A stretch of 64,000 nt of DNA, taken from assembly GCA_016928025.1 (NCBI GenBank), contig JAFGLN010000023.1:22200-86199 (forward strand), read 5' to 3'. This stretch comes from Deltaproteobacteria bacterium (GTDB lineage: Bacteria; Desulfobacterota; Syntrophia; Syntrophales; JAFGHS01). The position numbers and the translations under genes are program-made. This document shows positions 46,779-56,035 of this stretch, in pieces (the first letter of the stretch is position 1; every line of letters starts with the position of its first letter). The notes under the pieces were generated by a model. That model did not search any database. It had not been told where the DNA came from and was given only the letters and a program-made list of their open reading frames with translations.

Positions 46779-47636
46779 ATGAGTGAAAAAAAATTACAGG
46801 ATAAAGTGGCCATCGTTACGGGCGGAGCCCGAGGACTGGGAAGAGGATACGCGCTGCGGCTGGCGGGATTGGGGGCCGACATCGCGATTATTGACAGGAA
46901 TTTGCATTCCGCCGATGTTTACGACTTTGAGCGGGCACAGATGGCGGCCCCGACGGTTATGGAGGAATGCCGGGCCCTTGGTGTCCGGTCCATCGGCATT
47001 CAGGCGGATCTGGCTGACCGGGCGGCGGCTGAAAAGGCGGTAGCCGAAGTTGTCAAACAACTGGGCCGCATTGATATTGCCGTCTGTAACGCCGGCGGTG
47101 GCACCGTAACCTTTGCCGATGAGCGCAGAGAGGAGGAGGCTGACAATGGTCAGGCACCGGCGGAGAAAACCGGCGACGTCGCTCTGACGGGAACCCCGGC
47201 CGATTGCCCCCAGCATATGCTGACCAGAGTGCTGGATATTAATCTGATGACCTGCATGTACACGTGCATGGCCGTTGCGCCTTATATGAAAGCCCAGAAG
47301 GCGGGAAAAATCGTCACCTCTTCTTCCACGGCCGGCATTTCCGCGTCGGCCTTCTACCACCCTTACGGGACGGCCAAGGCGGCGATCATCCATTACACCC
47401 GTTCCCTCGCGCAGGAACTGGGGCCGTATAACATCAACGTAAACAGCATCGCTCCGGGGATTATCCGCACGGGTCGACTCGGCGACCGAAGCCGCATGGC
47501 AAAACGCATTCCCCTGAGGCGGGAGGGAACGATTGAAGATTGTGCCCGGGTTGTGGAGTTTCTGGTGACCGACCTCTCCGATTACGTAACAGGAAAGACC
47601 ATCAGCATTGACGGCGGCTTTTGCGATCAACGATAG
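46779..47636 (+). CDS. Short-chain dehydrogenase/reductase (SDR), with loop insertion
   Basis: The 285-residue protein has the NAD(P)-binding TGGARGLGRGYAL, the NAG motif in AVCNAGGG, the catalytic serine in TSSSTAGIS, and the YGTAKAA active-site Tyr/Lys. It is a paralogue of the SDR at 57579: both share APTVM-ECRA-GVRSIGI-AD, where most SDRs have no such segment. This copy carries an extra acidic loop (DERREEEADNGQAPAEK region, about residues 110-135). Its ribosome site is AAGGAG. It probably acts with the ThDP enzyme 147 bases upstream. Confidence 0.9.
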   Translation: MSEKKLQDKVAIVTGGARGLGRGYALRLAGLGADIAIIDRNLHSADVYDFERAQMAAPTVMEECRALGVRSIGIQADLADRAAAEKAVAEVVKQLGRIDIAVCNAGGGTVTFADERREEEADNGQAPAEKTGDVALTGTPADCPQHMLTRVLDINLMTCMYTCMAVAPYMKAQKAGKIVTSSSTAGISASAFYHPYGTAKAAIIHYTRSLAQELGPYNINVNSIAPGIIRTGRLGDRSRMAKRIPLRREGTIEDCARVVEFLVTDLSDYVTGKTISIDGGFCDQR

Positions 47637-47668
47637 CCCCCCTTCAATTTCCCCCATTCAAGAATCAA

Positions 47669-47701
47669 GAAAGCCCCGGAAAATCGTTTTCCGGGGCTTT
47701 C
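47669..47701. terminator. Bidirectional intrinsic terminator
   Basis: A perfect 15-bp stem (GAAAGCCCCGGAAAA and TTTTCCGGGGCTTTC) closes on TCG. It lies between the convergent SDR and PEP-CTERM genes and has T-rich or A-rich arm ends in both directions, as bidirectional terminators do. Confidence 0.9.
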
Positions 47702-47750
47702 AAGGCAAAGTTTATTCTTCGACAAAGAAGATCAGTGGGGGGTAACCGTA

Positions 47751-48512
47751 TTATCGGGCAAACTTTCTTTTTTTCAATCCTGCCAGACCGGCCAATCCTA
47801 ATCCTAAAAGCAGCACAGCGGCCGGCTCGGGAACCGGCGGAGTATTTTCCAACTTGATTGAGGTTTGAATCTGCAAATTTGAAGCGGATGTATGTCTTTC
47901 GGCAAAGAAGAAATCAAAGTCATATACATTGCCAGCCGTCAGTCCCAAAGTGTCGAGGTTCACGGAGTCGGGTACCGCACTGTGAATGCCCCCCAAATCA
48001 ATGACCAGTTGATCATTGATGAAAACCCAGACATCGTCGTCACCGGTAAAGTTAAAGGTTTGTCCGGTCTGGTAGGTAAATGCAGTGTGTATCTCGTAGG
48101 TGAAGTGATAATTGTGACCCGTACTTCCGTAATTACCTAAAAGCTGACCGTCGATCGGGAAGAAGCTGCTGCTGTAATAGCTGTAAATGCCGGAGCCGGA
48201 AGACGTCTCGTTTAGTGTTATGGTGTAATTCGTTAAATTTGTTGTGTTGTGGTACCACTGATTAAAATTGGTTTGGCCGTGGACAGAGCCATAGGTCGCG
48301 GCGCCATGAGCATAGACGGGTTTGCCGTCGGAACCCAGGGTCGTCTGAACAATTCCCGTAACATGACCGCAGATGCCCGCCTCAAAATCGTTATTCGTGC
48401 TCGGGGTGAAATCTCTGATGGTTCCGGTAAGAGTAATGGACCCCGCATATCCTTGCGAACCTATTACCAGAGCCCCTAAAAGAACAAGGGCGATAAGCAT
48501 GACTTTCTTCAT
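47751..48512 (-). CDS. PEP-CTERM sorted surface protein with fibro-slime domain
   Basis: The 253-residue protein has a signal peptide (MKKVMLIALVLLGALVIGS), then a fibro-slime/PA14-like domain including FNFTGDDDVWVFINDQLVIDLGG (given for recognition; DDDVWVFI and LVIDLGG are key). The C-terminus is a PEP-CTERM signal: VPEPAAVLLLGLGLAGL followed by KKRK. Such proteins are processed by an exosortase and exported, often with exopolysaccharide; the exosortase is not in this window. AGGAGG precedes the ATG. Confidence 0.93.
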   Translation of the reverse strand: MKKVMLIALVLLGALVIGSQGYAGSITLTGTIRDFTPSTNNDFEAGICGHVTGIVQTTLGSDGKPVYAHGAATYGSVHGQTNFNQWYHNTTNLTNYTITLNETSSGSGIYSYYSSSFFPIDGQLLGNYGSTGHNYHFTYEIHTAFTYQTGQTFNFTGDDDVWVFINDQLVIDLGGIHSAVPDSVNLDTLGLTAGNVYDFDFFFAERHTSASNLQIQTSIKLENTPPVPEPAAVLLLGLGLAGLAGLKKRKFAR

Positions 48513-49109
48513 ATTACCTCCTTTTTAAAACTATTAGTGTGTTTCGAGCGATCTATAAACAGAACATTTTATATTTTATTTTTTAAGATACCATCGTCTG
48601 AAAAAGTCTTCTAAAGTAAAACATGCAATGGTTGTACCCGGGTATGCCGTGCCGTCATGAGAAACGCATATCATTATAATATTATTAAAAAAATCCAGTC
48701 TGGGGAAAGATTAAAGTTAATCGGTCTTTGTTTGTATTCTCAATTATTTGTAAATAAATCCGACAGTGGCTCTTCGTATTTTGAGCAACTCACCACCAAA
48801 AAATTAAAAGAATAAATGATTAGTCACGATTAAAAAACGAATGATTATAATAAATTGCTTTAAATATCCGTCATCAGATTTACGGGCGTATAAAGGCCTG
48901 TTAATAGATTGCGAAACATGTAAATTCAATCGACGATTTTCATGGCAGTTTTACTTGTTAAAGGATAGAAGGTGAATTAATAGAGTAAAAATAGCATATT
49001 ATATGCTATCGGTGAATGAAGAATATATTCAATGAAGCTTGTAAAATTTTCCGTCAGTGCGGTCAACAATCTGCTAATATCACATGGCAAGATTTGATTC
49101 ATATCCCAT
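48513..49109. other. AT-rich intergenic region upstream of the PEP-CTERM gene
   Basis: These 597 bases contain no open frame with recognisable product. The sequence is strongly AT-rich. Its only notable element is the palindrome at 48991-49009. The promoter of the PEP-CTERM gene must lie here, but no convincing box could be singled out. Confidence 0.45.
48991..49009. promoter_or_regulatory. 9-bp-arm palindrome (ATAGCATAT half-site)
   Basis: ATAGCATATTATATGCTAT is a perfect palindrome around a single central T. It shares the AGCATAT half-site with palindromes near fdhA and the secreted-protein gene. It lies 480 bases from the nearest start codon, so its target is unclear. Confidence 0.55.
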
Positions 49110-50297
49110 CTAACGGATCAGATCGTGTTCGGGCATGTCGTGCAGTTGCCGGATGTAGGAACCCATTGTTTCGGGGAGGTATCTGCCCCAGAGCTTGATC
49201 GGCGGCCGGTCGATATCGGTCCGGGGACTGAAACCTACTGCGAATAACGACTCAACAAGGAACTCGACGTTCATGGGGATATACCCTTTGTATGTTTTGT
49301 TATCCCGCTGGGCGATGATTCTTTCCTCATGGAGGCTGCTGCCGAATTCGGATTCCACCATATCGGGAAAGGTGGTGAGAATCAGCTCGATATTGATCTT
49401 TGTTTCGGCATCCGGCAAAAAGACTTCCAATCCCTTTTGCAGGTCCTCATCGAGAATGCCCCGGCCGGTATAGCGTTTCCAGGCTTCCTTGGTCTGATAT
49501 TGTCGACAGACATGTTCCGCGTTCCAGGGAACTTCCAGAATGCAATTGACGGCCCGATACTTGCCGCGAAATTCCTCCCGTTCAATGATGCTTATATCCC
49601 GGACGTTCAGCAGGTCCTTTTCGAACCGAGGCAAATCATCGCTGTCCGTAACAATCTTCAGAGCACCCACATCATGGATGGTCATGGCAGTTTTCTCAAA
49701 CTTGATACCTCCGTCTCGAAAACGTTCGGCGATCAGCTCTTCCGCCCGGATGAATTCTTCGATCATCTGCTCTTCAGGCGTTATGAACCGGTCGAGGGGG
49801 ATGCCGTGGCGCTTGGCCCTTTCCCGGGCCATGGCCTTGGCCTGCTCCACAACCTTTTCATAAATCCAGTTCGCGATTCGGCGGTTCGCCTTCTCGGCGA
49901 TTCTCTTCGGCCGCTTTATTCTGTATGATCCAAGCAGGTGATTTGCATCATCAAGGAAAACGACGGCATTGATCGGTGCTTCACGATAGTAGTAGTCGGG
50001 GTTTTCGTCATAGCGCTGCAATAACTCCGCCACACGGGGCGGTGCTTTTCGCCTGTCATTGTATATAATGTCACGCAGTTCCCCTTTGGACCGAATGTAT
50101 TTAGGCCGGTATGGCTTGTGATCGGTCGTGTCGATCAAGTGCCTGATCAGAGCGGCTAAGGTTTCATGGACGACGAAGCCGTCACAGATGAGGATTTTCT
50201 TGAGGGTTTGACAATCACCGGGCTCCGGACAATTGCAAAACCAGCGCTCGGCGATATCGAACAGGGCATTTCGATGGATAAACGATGTCAGATACAT
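49110..50297 (-). CDS. Unrecognised 395-residue protein
   Basis: I do not recognise this protein. It has no signal peptide or membrane segment. An N-terminal Cys cluster (WFCNCPEPGDC) is followed by a charged helical middle with VVEQAKAMARERAKRHGIPLD. A segment then reads IHDVGALKIVTDSDDLPRFEKDLL with IIEREEFRGKYRAVNCILEVP, which loosely resembles the RelA/SpoT nucleotidyltransferase core, though catalytic residues could not be confirmed. It ends in a basic and aromatic tail. GGAG lies upstream of the ATG. It stands alone between non-coding regions. Confidence 0.65.
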   Translation of the reverse strand: MYLTSFIHRNALFDIAERWFCNCPEPGDCQTLKKILICDGFVVHETLAALIRHLIDTTDHKPYRPKYIRSKGELRDIIYNDRRKAPPRVAELLQRYDENPDYYYREAPINAVVFLDDANHLLGSYRIKRPKRIAEKANRRIANWIYEKVVEQAKAMARERAKRHGIPLDRFITPEEQMIEEFIRAEELIAERFRDGGIKFEKTAMTIHDVGALKIVTDSDDLPRFEKDLLNVRDISIIEREEFRGKYRAVNCILEVPWNAEHVCRQYQTKEAWKRYTGRGILDEDLQKGLEVFLPDAETKINIELILTTFPDMVESEFGSSLHEERIIAQRDNKTYKGYIPMNVEFLVESLFAVGFSPRTDIDRPPIKLWGRYLPETMGSYIRQLHDMPEHDLIR

Positions 50298-50673
50298 TGA
50301 TGACGCTCCAGCCGTTTTAAGATGCTCATCATTTCAACCTTTGCGGTTGTTCGTTACGGGATGGGTGCCTCGGATAAAAAAATGTTATTTCGAGCAGTTG
50401 CAATATAGGTGAAGCGATTCGAATCTGTCAAGGTAATTTCGCTGGTCCGATGATACTTGTCCCTTGACAGGATTCAGCAAATCGTTTAAAAAATTGCTTA
50501 TTTGAATGCTTAAATGAACCATGGAACCATGGGAAGGCTCTTTTTAAGAGCGGGTATCGATGCAAAGTCCTCAAGATGCCTCCCGATGGTTCCGCCCCAG
50601 GCATTCCCCGCGCATTTAGAGTGAAAACGTCATTTTTTGAAAGTTGTTTCCCATCAACGAAAGCGAGCCTGCC
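50298..50673. promoter_or_regulatory. Divergent intergenic region
   Basis: This 376-base space lies between two divergent genes. A hairpin GCTCTT-TTT-AAGAGC sits at 50537-50551. No coding sequence or clear promoter pair was recognised. Confidence 0.35.
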
Positions 50674-51612
50674 ATGACACAAGCAATCCGGAATAAGACG
50701 TTCAAATTTGCCGTTCCCGACGGGTTTCAGATTTTTGTCCGCCGCTGGGTGCCGCCGGTGGGGGTAAAACCCCAGGCCGTCATCCAGATCGCCCACGGCG
50801 CGGCGGAGCACAGCCTGCGCTATGAGCGCTTCGCGCGGTTTCTCAATCAGGCGGGCTATATTGTTTATGCCGACGACCACCGCGGCCACTGGATGACGGC
50901 GGGAACTTTAGATAATGCAGGTATCGCGGGCGACGACGGCTGGAATGGGATTGTCAAAGACATCAAACAGTTGACGGACATCATCAAGGAAGAAAACCCG
51001 GGCCTGCCCGTCTTTTTGTTCGGCCACAGCATGGGTTCCCGCATAGCCCATCACTACATCCAGCAGTGGGGGGAAGGGCTTGCGGGCGTGGTGCTTTGTG
51101 GCTCGTCGGGTGCCATTCCGCCGGATCTGGACAAAAGCATCGCCATTATGGAGTCGAAACCCCGCGAAAAAATCATGAAAAGCATGTTTAAAGCCGCCAA
51201 CAGCCGCTTTGAGCCGGGCAAGACCGGCTTTGAATGGCTTACCCGCGACGAGGCGGAGGTGCGGAAATACGTCGATGATCCCTGGTGCGGCTTTCCTTTT
51301 ACGTATGGGTTCGTCACGGACATGCAGAAGGCGTCGCGGGAGCGATGGAAGCCGGAACATCAGGCGCGCATTCCGCGGAATCTTCCGGTTTATCTTATCT
51401 CCGGCGCGGACGATCCGGCAGCGGGGGATCACGGCGAGAATTTTACTCTGCTGGTTGAACACTTTAAGCATGTGGGCACGCATGACCTCACGGCAAAATT
51501 GTATCCAGGGGCGCGCCATGAGCTCCTGAATGAAACAAACCGGGACGAGGTGCACCGGGACCTGCTGGCCTGGTTCGATGCTCACCTGCATCCGCAGTCC
51601 GGACAAGCTTAA
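50674..51612 (+). CDS. Alpha/beta hydrolase (lysophospholipase/monoacylglycerol lipase-like)
   Basis: From the ATG at 50674 the product is 312 residues. It has HGAAEHSLRYERFA near residue 45, the DDHRGHW segment, and the nucleophile elbow GHSMGSR (about residue 122). The C-terminal acid and histidine lie in SGADDPAAGDHG and GARHELLNE. This is the layout of PldB/monoacylglycerol lipase-type serine hydrolases, which lack a signal peptide and act in the cytoplasm. The exact ester substrate is unknown. Confidence 0.9.
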   Translation: MTQAIRNKTFKFAVPDGFQIFVRRWVPPVGVKPQAVIQIAHGAAEHSLRYERFARFLNQAGYIVYADDHRGHWMTAGTLDNAGIAGDDGWNGIVKDIKQLTDIIKEENPGLPVFLFGHSMGSRIAHHYIQQWGEGLAGVVLCGSSGAIPPDLDKSIAIMESKPREKIMKSMFKAANSRFEPGKTGFEWLTRDEAEVRKYVDDPWCGFPFTYGFVTDMQKASRERWKPEHQARIPRNLPVYLISGADDPAAGDHGENFTLLVEHFKHVGTHDLTAKLYPGARHELLNETNRDEVHRDLLAWFDAHLHPQSGQA

Positions 51613-51676
51613 ACAAATAGATAAAAATATTCTGCATGATATCGATCACAACCGAAATCGTCGCTGGAGGTACTGT

Positions 51677-54600
51677 ATGTCTGCTCATAAAACACAAGGA
51701 TTTGGATATGCCCTGAAGAAATGCCGATGGTCCGATTTGCGGCTTTTTTCAAGCAGGATGCTTTCCACAATGACCTTCATGGGTGCCTTTTTCATCCTTG
51801 CCATGATGGCAATACCCGTTTCGGCGACGACGGATGACCATAAAACGCTGATGCAGCTGCCATCCAACGGGGAAGCTGATGAGACCCTGGACCGGCTGCC
51901 CCTGATGTTCGAACCCAACGAAGGGCAGGCGGTGGGAGGCATACGCTATATTGCCCGTTGCCCCGGCGCGACACTTTATTTCCATGACGGTGCCGTGGAT
52001 ATAATCGTTCGTCGCCAGGGATCAGGGTCTCGCTCCGTGTCGTCGGTCGGTAAAGCAGTCGTTTCAGCGGCACGGGAGCGAATCCGAATGCGGCTCGTCG
52101 GTGCCCGACCGTTCCCGCAGATCGAACCGGTCGGCAAACTGCCAGGGGAAGTCAACTACTTCAAAGGGCCTGATCCGGCGAAATGGCGGACCGGCATCCC
52201 GACCTATCGCAAGATCAAATACACGTCCGTTTATCCGGGAATCGACCTGGTGTTTTACGGTAACGCGCGGATGCTGGAGTACGATTTCATCATCCGTCCC
52301 GGCGCCGATCCGTCGCAGGTCCGCATTGCCTTTGACGGAGCGAAAGAAGAATGGATAACCGAAGACGGCGCCCTGGTCATGTCCACGCGGGGGGGCGACC
52401 GTGTATTGCAGCATAAACCCGTCGTTTACCAAGACGTGAAAGGCTGCCGCAAGGTTGTCAACGGCGAGTATCGGTCCCGGGGCCGGGGGCTTTACGGTTT
52501 TGACGTGGCGGCGTATGACTCCAAACAGCCCCTGATCATCGATCCGGGCTTCCAGTTCTCCTCCTACATCGGCGGGACAGATGAAGACAGCGGAGGCAAG
52601 GAATGGGTCCGGGGAATCGCCGTGGGGGCCGACGGAGGCGTTTATATCGGTGGTATGACAACGGCGACGGACTTTCCCGCTATCAGCCAGATCCCGGGGG
52701 CGGCCAACGATTCCAGCGTGACAGTGGAACACGACGCCTGGGTGGCCAAGGTTCACCGCTCCGGCACTTTTCTGGAGTGGAGCACCATCCTGGGCGGCAT
52801 CGGCAGCGATACGATCTGGTCACTTGCCCTGGATTCCGGGGACAATGTGGTCGTAGCCGGGACGGGATCGTCATATTTCCCGGAGGTGAAGAAGCTGTAT
52901 ACCGATGGCGGCATGTTCGTAACCAGGATCAAGAGCGACGGCACGGAACTTTTGTTTTCGACCCGCTTCGGCGGCAGCGGCGACGGCTTTGCTGCCGCGG
53001 TGGCCGTGGATGATGAAGACAATATCTACATTACCGGTTACACGGAGGCGGAGGATTTCCCCGTTACGGTCGGCGCCTTTCAAACCCAGCTGAAAAAAGA
53101 TGATCCGCAGTTTGCCCAGGATGCCTATGTCATGAAGATCGATCCCGCCGAGCCCAAGGTGGTCTATTCGACCTATATCGGTGGATCGAGCTATGACTGG
53201 GGTCGGGGCATCGCCGTGGACGGCGAGGGTTGTGCCTATATTGCCGGAGAAACCGCTTCAACCGATTATCCGGTCGCTCATGCCTATCAGGGGGCCCATG
53301 CGGGGGGAGCCTATGATTGCATGGTAACCAAACTCACGGCGGACGGCTCCGGTTTGGCTTACTCCACTTTCCTGGGCTCTGCCGACGGGGGCGCCGGGTC
53401 GGCCTCGGAAAGGTGCAGCGCCATTGCCGTGGATGCGGCGGGCCAAGCTTACGTCACCGGCATTACCAAGTCGGAGACCTTTCCGACCGTAAATCCTGTC
53501 CAGGGCAGCTGCGGCGGTGACGTTGACGCGTTTATCGCCGGCTTCGCCGCGGACGGCTCCGGACCCCTTTTCTCCACCTATCTGGGGGGTGCCAAGATGG
53601 ACCACGGGTATGCCATTGCCGTGGATGCCCAGGGATACGTTTACGTCGGCGGGCATACCACATCCAATACCGACTTTCCCCTGGTTGATGCCGCTCAGCC
53701 AAATTTCGGCATGGGCGTCACCGATCCCAAGGATTGGTGGGACGGCTTTGTCACGGTCTATACGCCGGGTGGGGCGGGCCTTCATTTTTCCACCTACCTG
53801 GGCGGAAACAACTGGGATACCGTCAGCACCCTGGCCGTCGATACGGCCGGAGCGATCTATGTGGGCGGCCAGACGACTTCCCAGACCTTTCCGGTCGTCG
53901 GGGGCATCGATTTTCCCGGCGGGTCCTTTCCCAAGCAGAATTCCCTTCAGGGCGTTTATGACGGATTCGTGACGAAGTTCGGATCGATCTATTCGGCCTA
54001 TCTCATCTTCAGCGACCTGGCGTTGACTCATGAGGAAAATGCCGATCCCGTCAGGGTCGGCGACGCCTTGGTCTATACCCTGACGGTGGAGAACAAGGGC
54101 CCCGACATCGCGGCGAACGCGACCCTCAAGGGCGTACTGTCCGGTGTTTTTGATTCCGTGACCCCGACGCCTTCCGTCGGGAGCTGCACGGGCGGGGCCG
54201 CCTTTCTCTGCGAGCTGGGCGATTTGGATCCGGATACGACCGCCACCGTTACCTTGACCGCTGTTCCCGCCCGCATCGGCACGGCCGGCCTCGAAGCGTT
54301 CGCCTACAGCGATTCGGGTGACACGAACACGGACAACAACGATATCACGGAGGAAACGGACCTTATCCCCGCCTCCGACCTCATTCCCGATCCGACCTGC
54401 GCCGTTTTGCGCTCCACCGAAGCAGGCCGCCGATCGCCCGTGCAGACCTTTTTGATCACGAACAGCGCCGGTGTCAACCGGACCGTCGGCGAGATCAGTC
54501 TTTCCGGAGAGGACGCGGCGGAATTTCAGTTGGACAGCGATACCTGCTCCGGGATGACCCTGGCCCCCGATGCGCACTGCAGTGTCGGTGTCGTCATGGC

Positions 54601-55951
54601 GCCCGTAGCGGCGGGCGACAAAGAGGCCCTTTTGAATATTCCCTCCGACGACAGCCGCTTCCCAGTGGTGGAAGTTCCCCTTAGCGGAAAGGCTTATGTT
54701 TTGGGTCCTCCGGCGCTATTGCTGCGGAAAACCGGCCAGAAAACGAGTTATGCGGCGGGCGATGACGGGGACCTGCAAAAGGGTGTCGATTGGCCGGAGC
54801 CGCGCTTCGTCGACAACCACGACGGCACCATCACGGACCTCCTGACAGGTCTCATGTGGCTCAAGCATAGTAACTGTTCGGCGGCCATCGGCCTGGGAAC
54901 CTATTATTTCGGCGAATTAACGTGGCAGGAGGCTCTCGATTTTGTGGCGGGCATCAACGATAGGACTTACAACATTGCCGCCTGCGGCGGTTACACGGCC
55001 AACTATACGGACTGGCGCCTGCCGAATGCCAATGAGATGCGCAGCCTCTACACCGCCGATCTGACGTTGGGCGGGAGCGATCAGCTGAAGGCCTGGGGTT
55101 TCATCCCCTGGCACGCGCCCCTGGGCGGGGATCAGCAATGGTGGTCATCTACGACCCTCGCCGCCAATAACATTTGTGCCTTTACCGGATGGATAAGATT
55201 AAATCCGATAGGCAGCAACAGAAAGGTGCCGGAGCGTTATTCTACTTCTTATACACAAGCCTGGCCAGTCCGCGATGCCGGCATTACCCCCGTAGTGCCG
55301 GTTGCACGGACAGGTCAGTCCCAGTGCTACGACAGTCAGGGCAACACCATCGATTGTCTCGGCACCGGCCAGGACGGCGAGTTGCGTAAAGGGATTGCCT
55401 GGCCCTGGCCCTCTCCCCGGTTTCTCGACCACGGCGACGGGACGGTGACGGATCTTCTGACCCATCTCATGTGGATTAAGGACGCCGATCTGCTGGAAAG
55501 CGACTGGGACTATGCCCTGGACGACATCGCCGATCTCAATGCCGAAGCCTATCTGGGACATACGGACTGGCGGATGCCGAACGCCGAAGAAATGTTCAGC
55601 CTCAAAGACTTTACCAGTACGAATAATATTTGGGCCCTGCCGGCGGACCATCCCTTCATCAATGTCCAGATAAGATATTGGACATCAACAGCCTACAATG
55701 CGGCAAAGCGATTGTACTTTGATCGACGCTATGGCTTGTTCGGCTGTTATGATGCAGAGGAAGCGGTGAGTGTCTGGATCGTTCGGGGCGGACCGAAGCC
55801 CTATTTCATGGAAGATGCCATCGTTGTCCTGAAGATCCTGACCGGAATGGATACGTCTATCCCCTCCAGGATCAAAGACATCAACGGCAACGGCACCATC
55901 GACCTGGCGGAGGCGATCTTTATCCTGCAAACGTTAATAGATAGCCGATAA
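51677..55951 (+). CDS. Large secreted SBBP-repeat protein with DUF1566 and dockerin-like domains
   Basis: The 1,424-residue protein starts at the ATG with GGAGG eight bases upstream. A hydrophobic export segment lies at about residues 32-49. A DUF7948-like domain follows (LMFEPNEGQAVGG, about 70-290). Then come seven SBBP repeats of the form FSTYLGG...AVD...YVGG...TFP (about 293-745), enough for one seven-bladed propeller. Next are a DUF11-type domain (LVYTLTVENKGPDIAANA), a choice-of-anchor D domain (TVGEISLSGEDAAEF), two DUF1566 domains (FVDNHDGTITDLLTGLMW and DGTVTDLLTHLMW), and a C-terminal dockerin-like calcium loop DINGNGTIDLAEAI. It is probably a cell-surface or secreted adhesion or matrix protein. 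No enzyme motif was seen. Confidence 0.88.
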   Translation: MSAHKTQGFGYALKKCRWSDLRLFSSRMLSTMTFMGAFFILAMMAIPVSATTDDHKTLMQLPSNGEADETLDRLPLMFEPNEGQAVGGIRYIARCPGATLYFHDGAVDIIVRRQGSGSRSVSSVGKAVVSAARERIRMRLVGARPFPQIEPVGKLPGEVNYFKGPDPAKWRTGIPTYRKIKYTSVYPGIDLVFYGNARMLEYDFIIRPGADPSQVRIAFDGAKEEWITEDGALVMSTRGGDRVLQHKPVVYQDVKGCRKVVNGEYRSRGRGLYGFDVAAYDSKQPLIIDPGFQFSSYIGGTDEDSGGKEWVRGIAVGADGGVYIGGMTTATDFPAISQIPGAANDSSVTVEHDAWVAKVHRSGTFLEWSTILGGIGSDTIWSLALDSGDNVVVAGTGSSYFPEVKKLYTDGGMFVTRIKSDGTELLFSTRFGGSGDGFAAAVAVDDEDNIYITGYTEAEDFPVTVGAFQTQLKKDDPQFAQDAYVMKIDPAEPKVVYSTYIGGSSYDWGRGIAVDGEGCAYIAGETASTDYPVAHAYQGAHAGGAYDCMVTKLTADGSGLAYSTFLGSADGGAGSASERCSAIAVDAAGQAYVTGITKSETFPTVNPVQGSCGGDVDAFIAGFAADGSGPLFSTYLGGAKMDHGYAIAVDAQGYVYVGGHTTSNTDFPLVDAAQPNFGMGVTDPKDWWDGFVTVYTPGGAGLHFSTYLGGNNWDTVSTLAVDTAGAIYVGGQTTSQTFPVVGGIDFPGGSFPKQNSLQGVYDGFVTKFGSIYSAYLIFSDLALTHEENADPVRVGDALVYTLTVENKGPDIAANATLKGVLSGVFDSVTPTPSVGSCTGGAAFLCELGDLDPDTTATVTLTAVPARIGTAGLEAFAYSDSGDTNTDNNDITEETDLIPASDLIPDPTCAVLRSTEAGRRSPVQTFLITNSAGVNRTVGEISLSGEDAAEFQLDSDTCSGMTLAPDAHCSVGVVMAPVAAGDKEALLNIPSDDSRFPVVEVPLSGKAYVLGPPALLLRKTGQKTSYAAGDDGDLQKGVDWPEPRFVDNHDGTITDLLTGLMWLKHSNCSAAIGLGTYYFGELTWQEALDFVAGINDRTYNIAACGGYTANYTDWRLPNANEMRSLYTADLTLGGSDQLKAWGFIPWHAPLGGDQQWWSSTTLAANNICAFTGWIRLNPIGSNRKVPERYSTSYTQAWPVRDAGITPVVPVARTGQSQCYDSQGNTIDCLGTGQDGELRKGIAWPWPSPRFLDHGDGTVTDLLTHLMWIKDADLLESDWDYALDDIADLNAEAYLGHTDWRMPNAEEMFSLKDFTSTNNIWALPADHPFINVQIRYWTSTAYNAAKRLYFDRRYGLFGCYDAEEAVSVWIVRGGPKPYFMEDAIVVLKILTGMDTSIPSRIKDINGNGTIDLAEAIFILQTLIDSR

Positions 55952-55966
55952 AAGGCCGAAAAGGCC

Positions 55967-56030
55967 GGGGTCAGGTCTTGCGTTTTGCCTTGGACAGACG
56001 CAGGAAAGGCAAAAAGCAAGACCTGACCCC
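55967..56030. repeat. REP-like long hairpin (candidate RAYT target)
   Basis: Outer arms GGGGTCAGGTCTTGC (55967-55981) and GCAAGACCTGACCCC (56016-56030) are perfect inverted repeats. They continue, after one base, into inner arms TTTTGCCTT and AAGGCAAAA around a 14-base loop. From memory, GGGGTCAGGTCTTGC palindromes are frequent in this phylum and associate with IS200/REP-type tyrosine transposases. None is encoded in this window. It lies between the convergent SBBP and thiolase genes and could also act as a terminator. Confidence 0.75.
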
Positions 56031-56035
56031 TTAAC

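Noticed and set aside
53258..54577. 439-codon minus-strand open frame
   Set aside because: It is antisense to the SBBP-repeat gene; its length follows from GC-rich repeats and it shows no recognisable domain.
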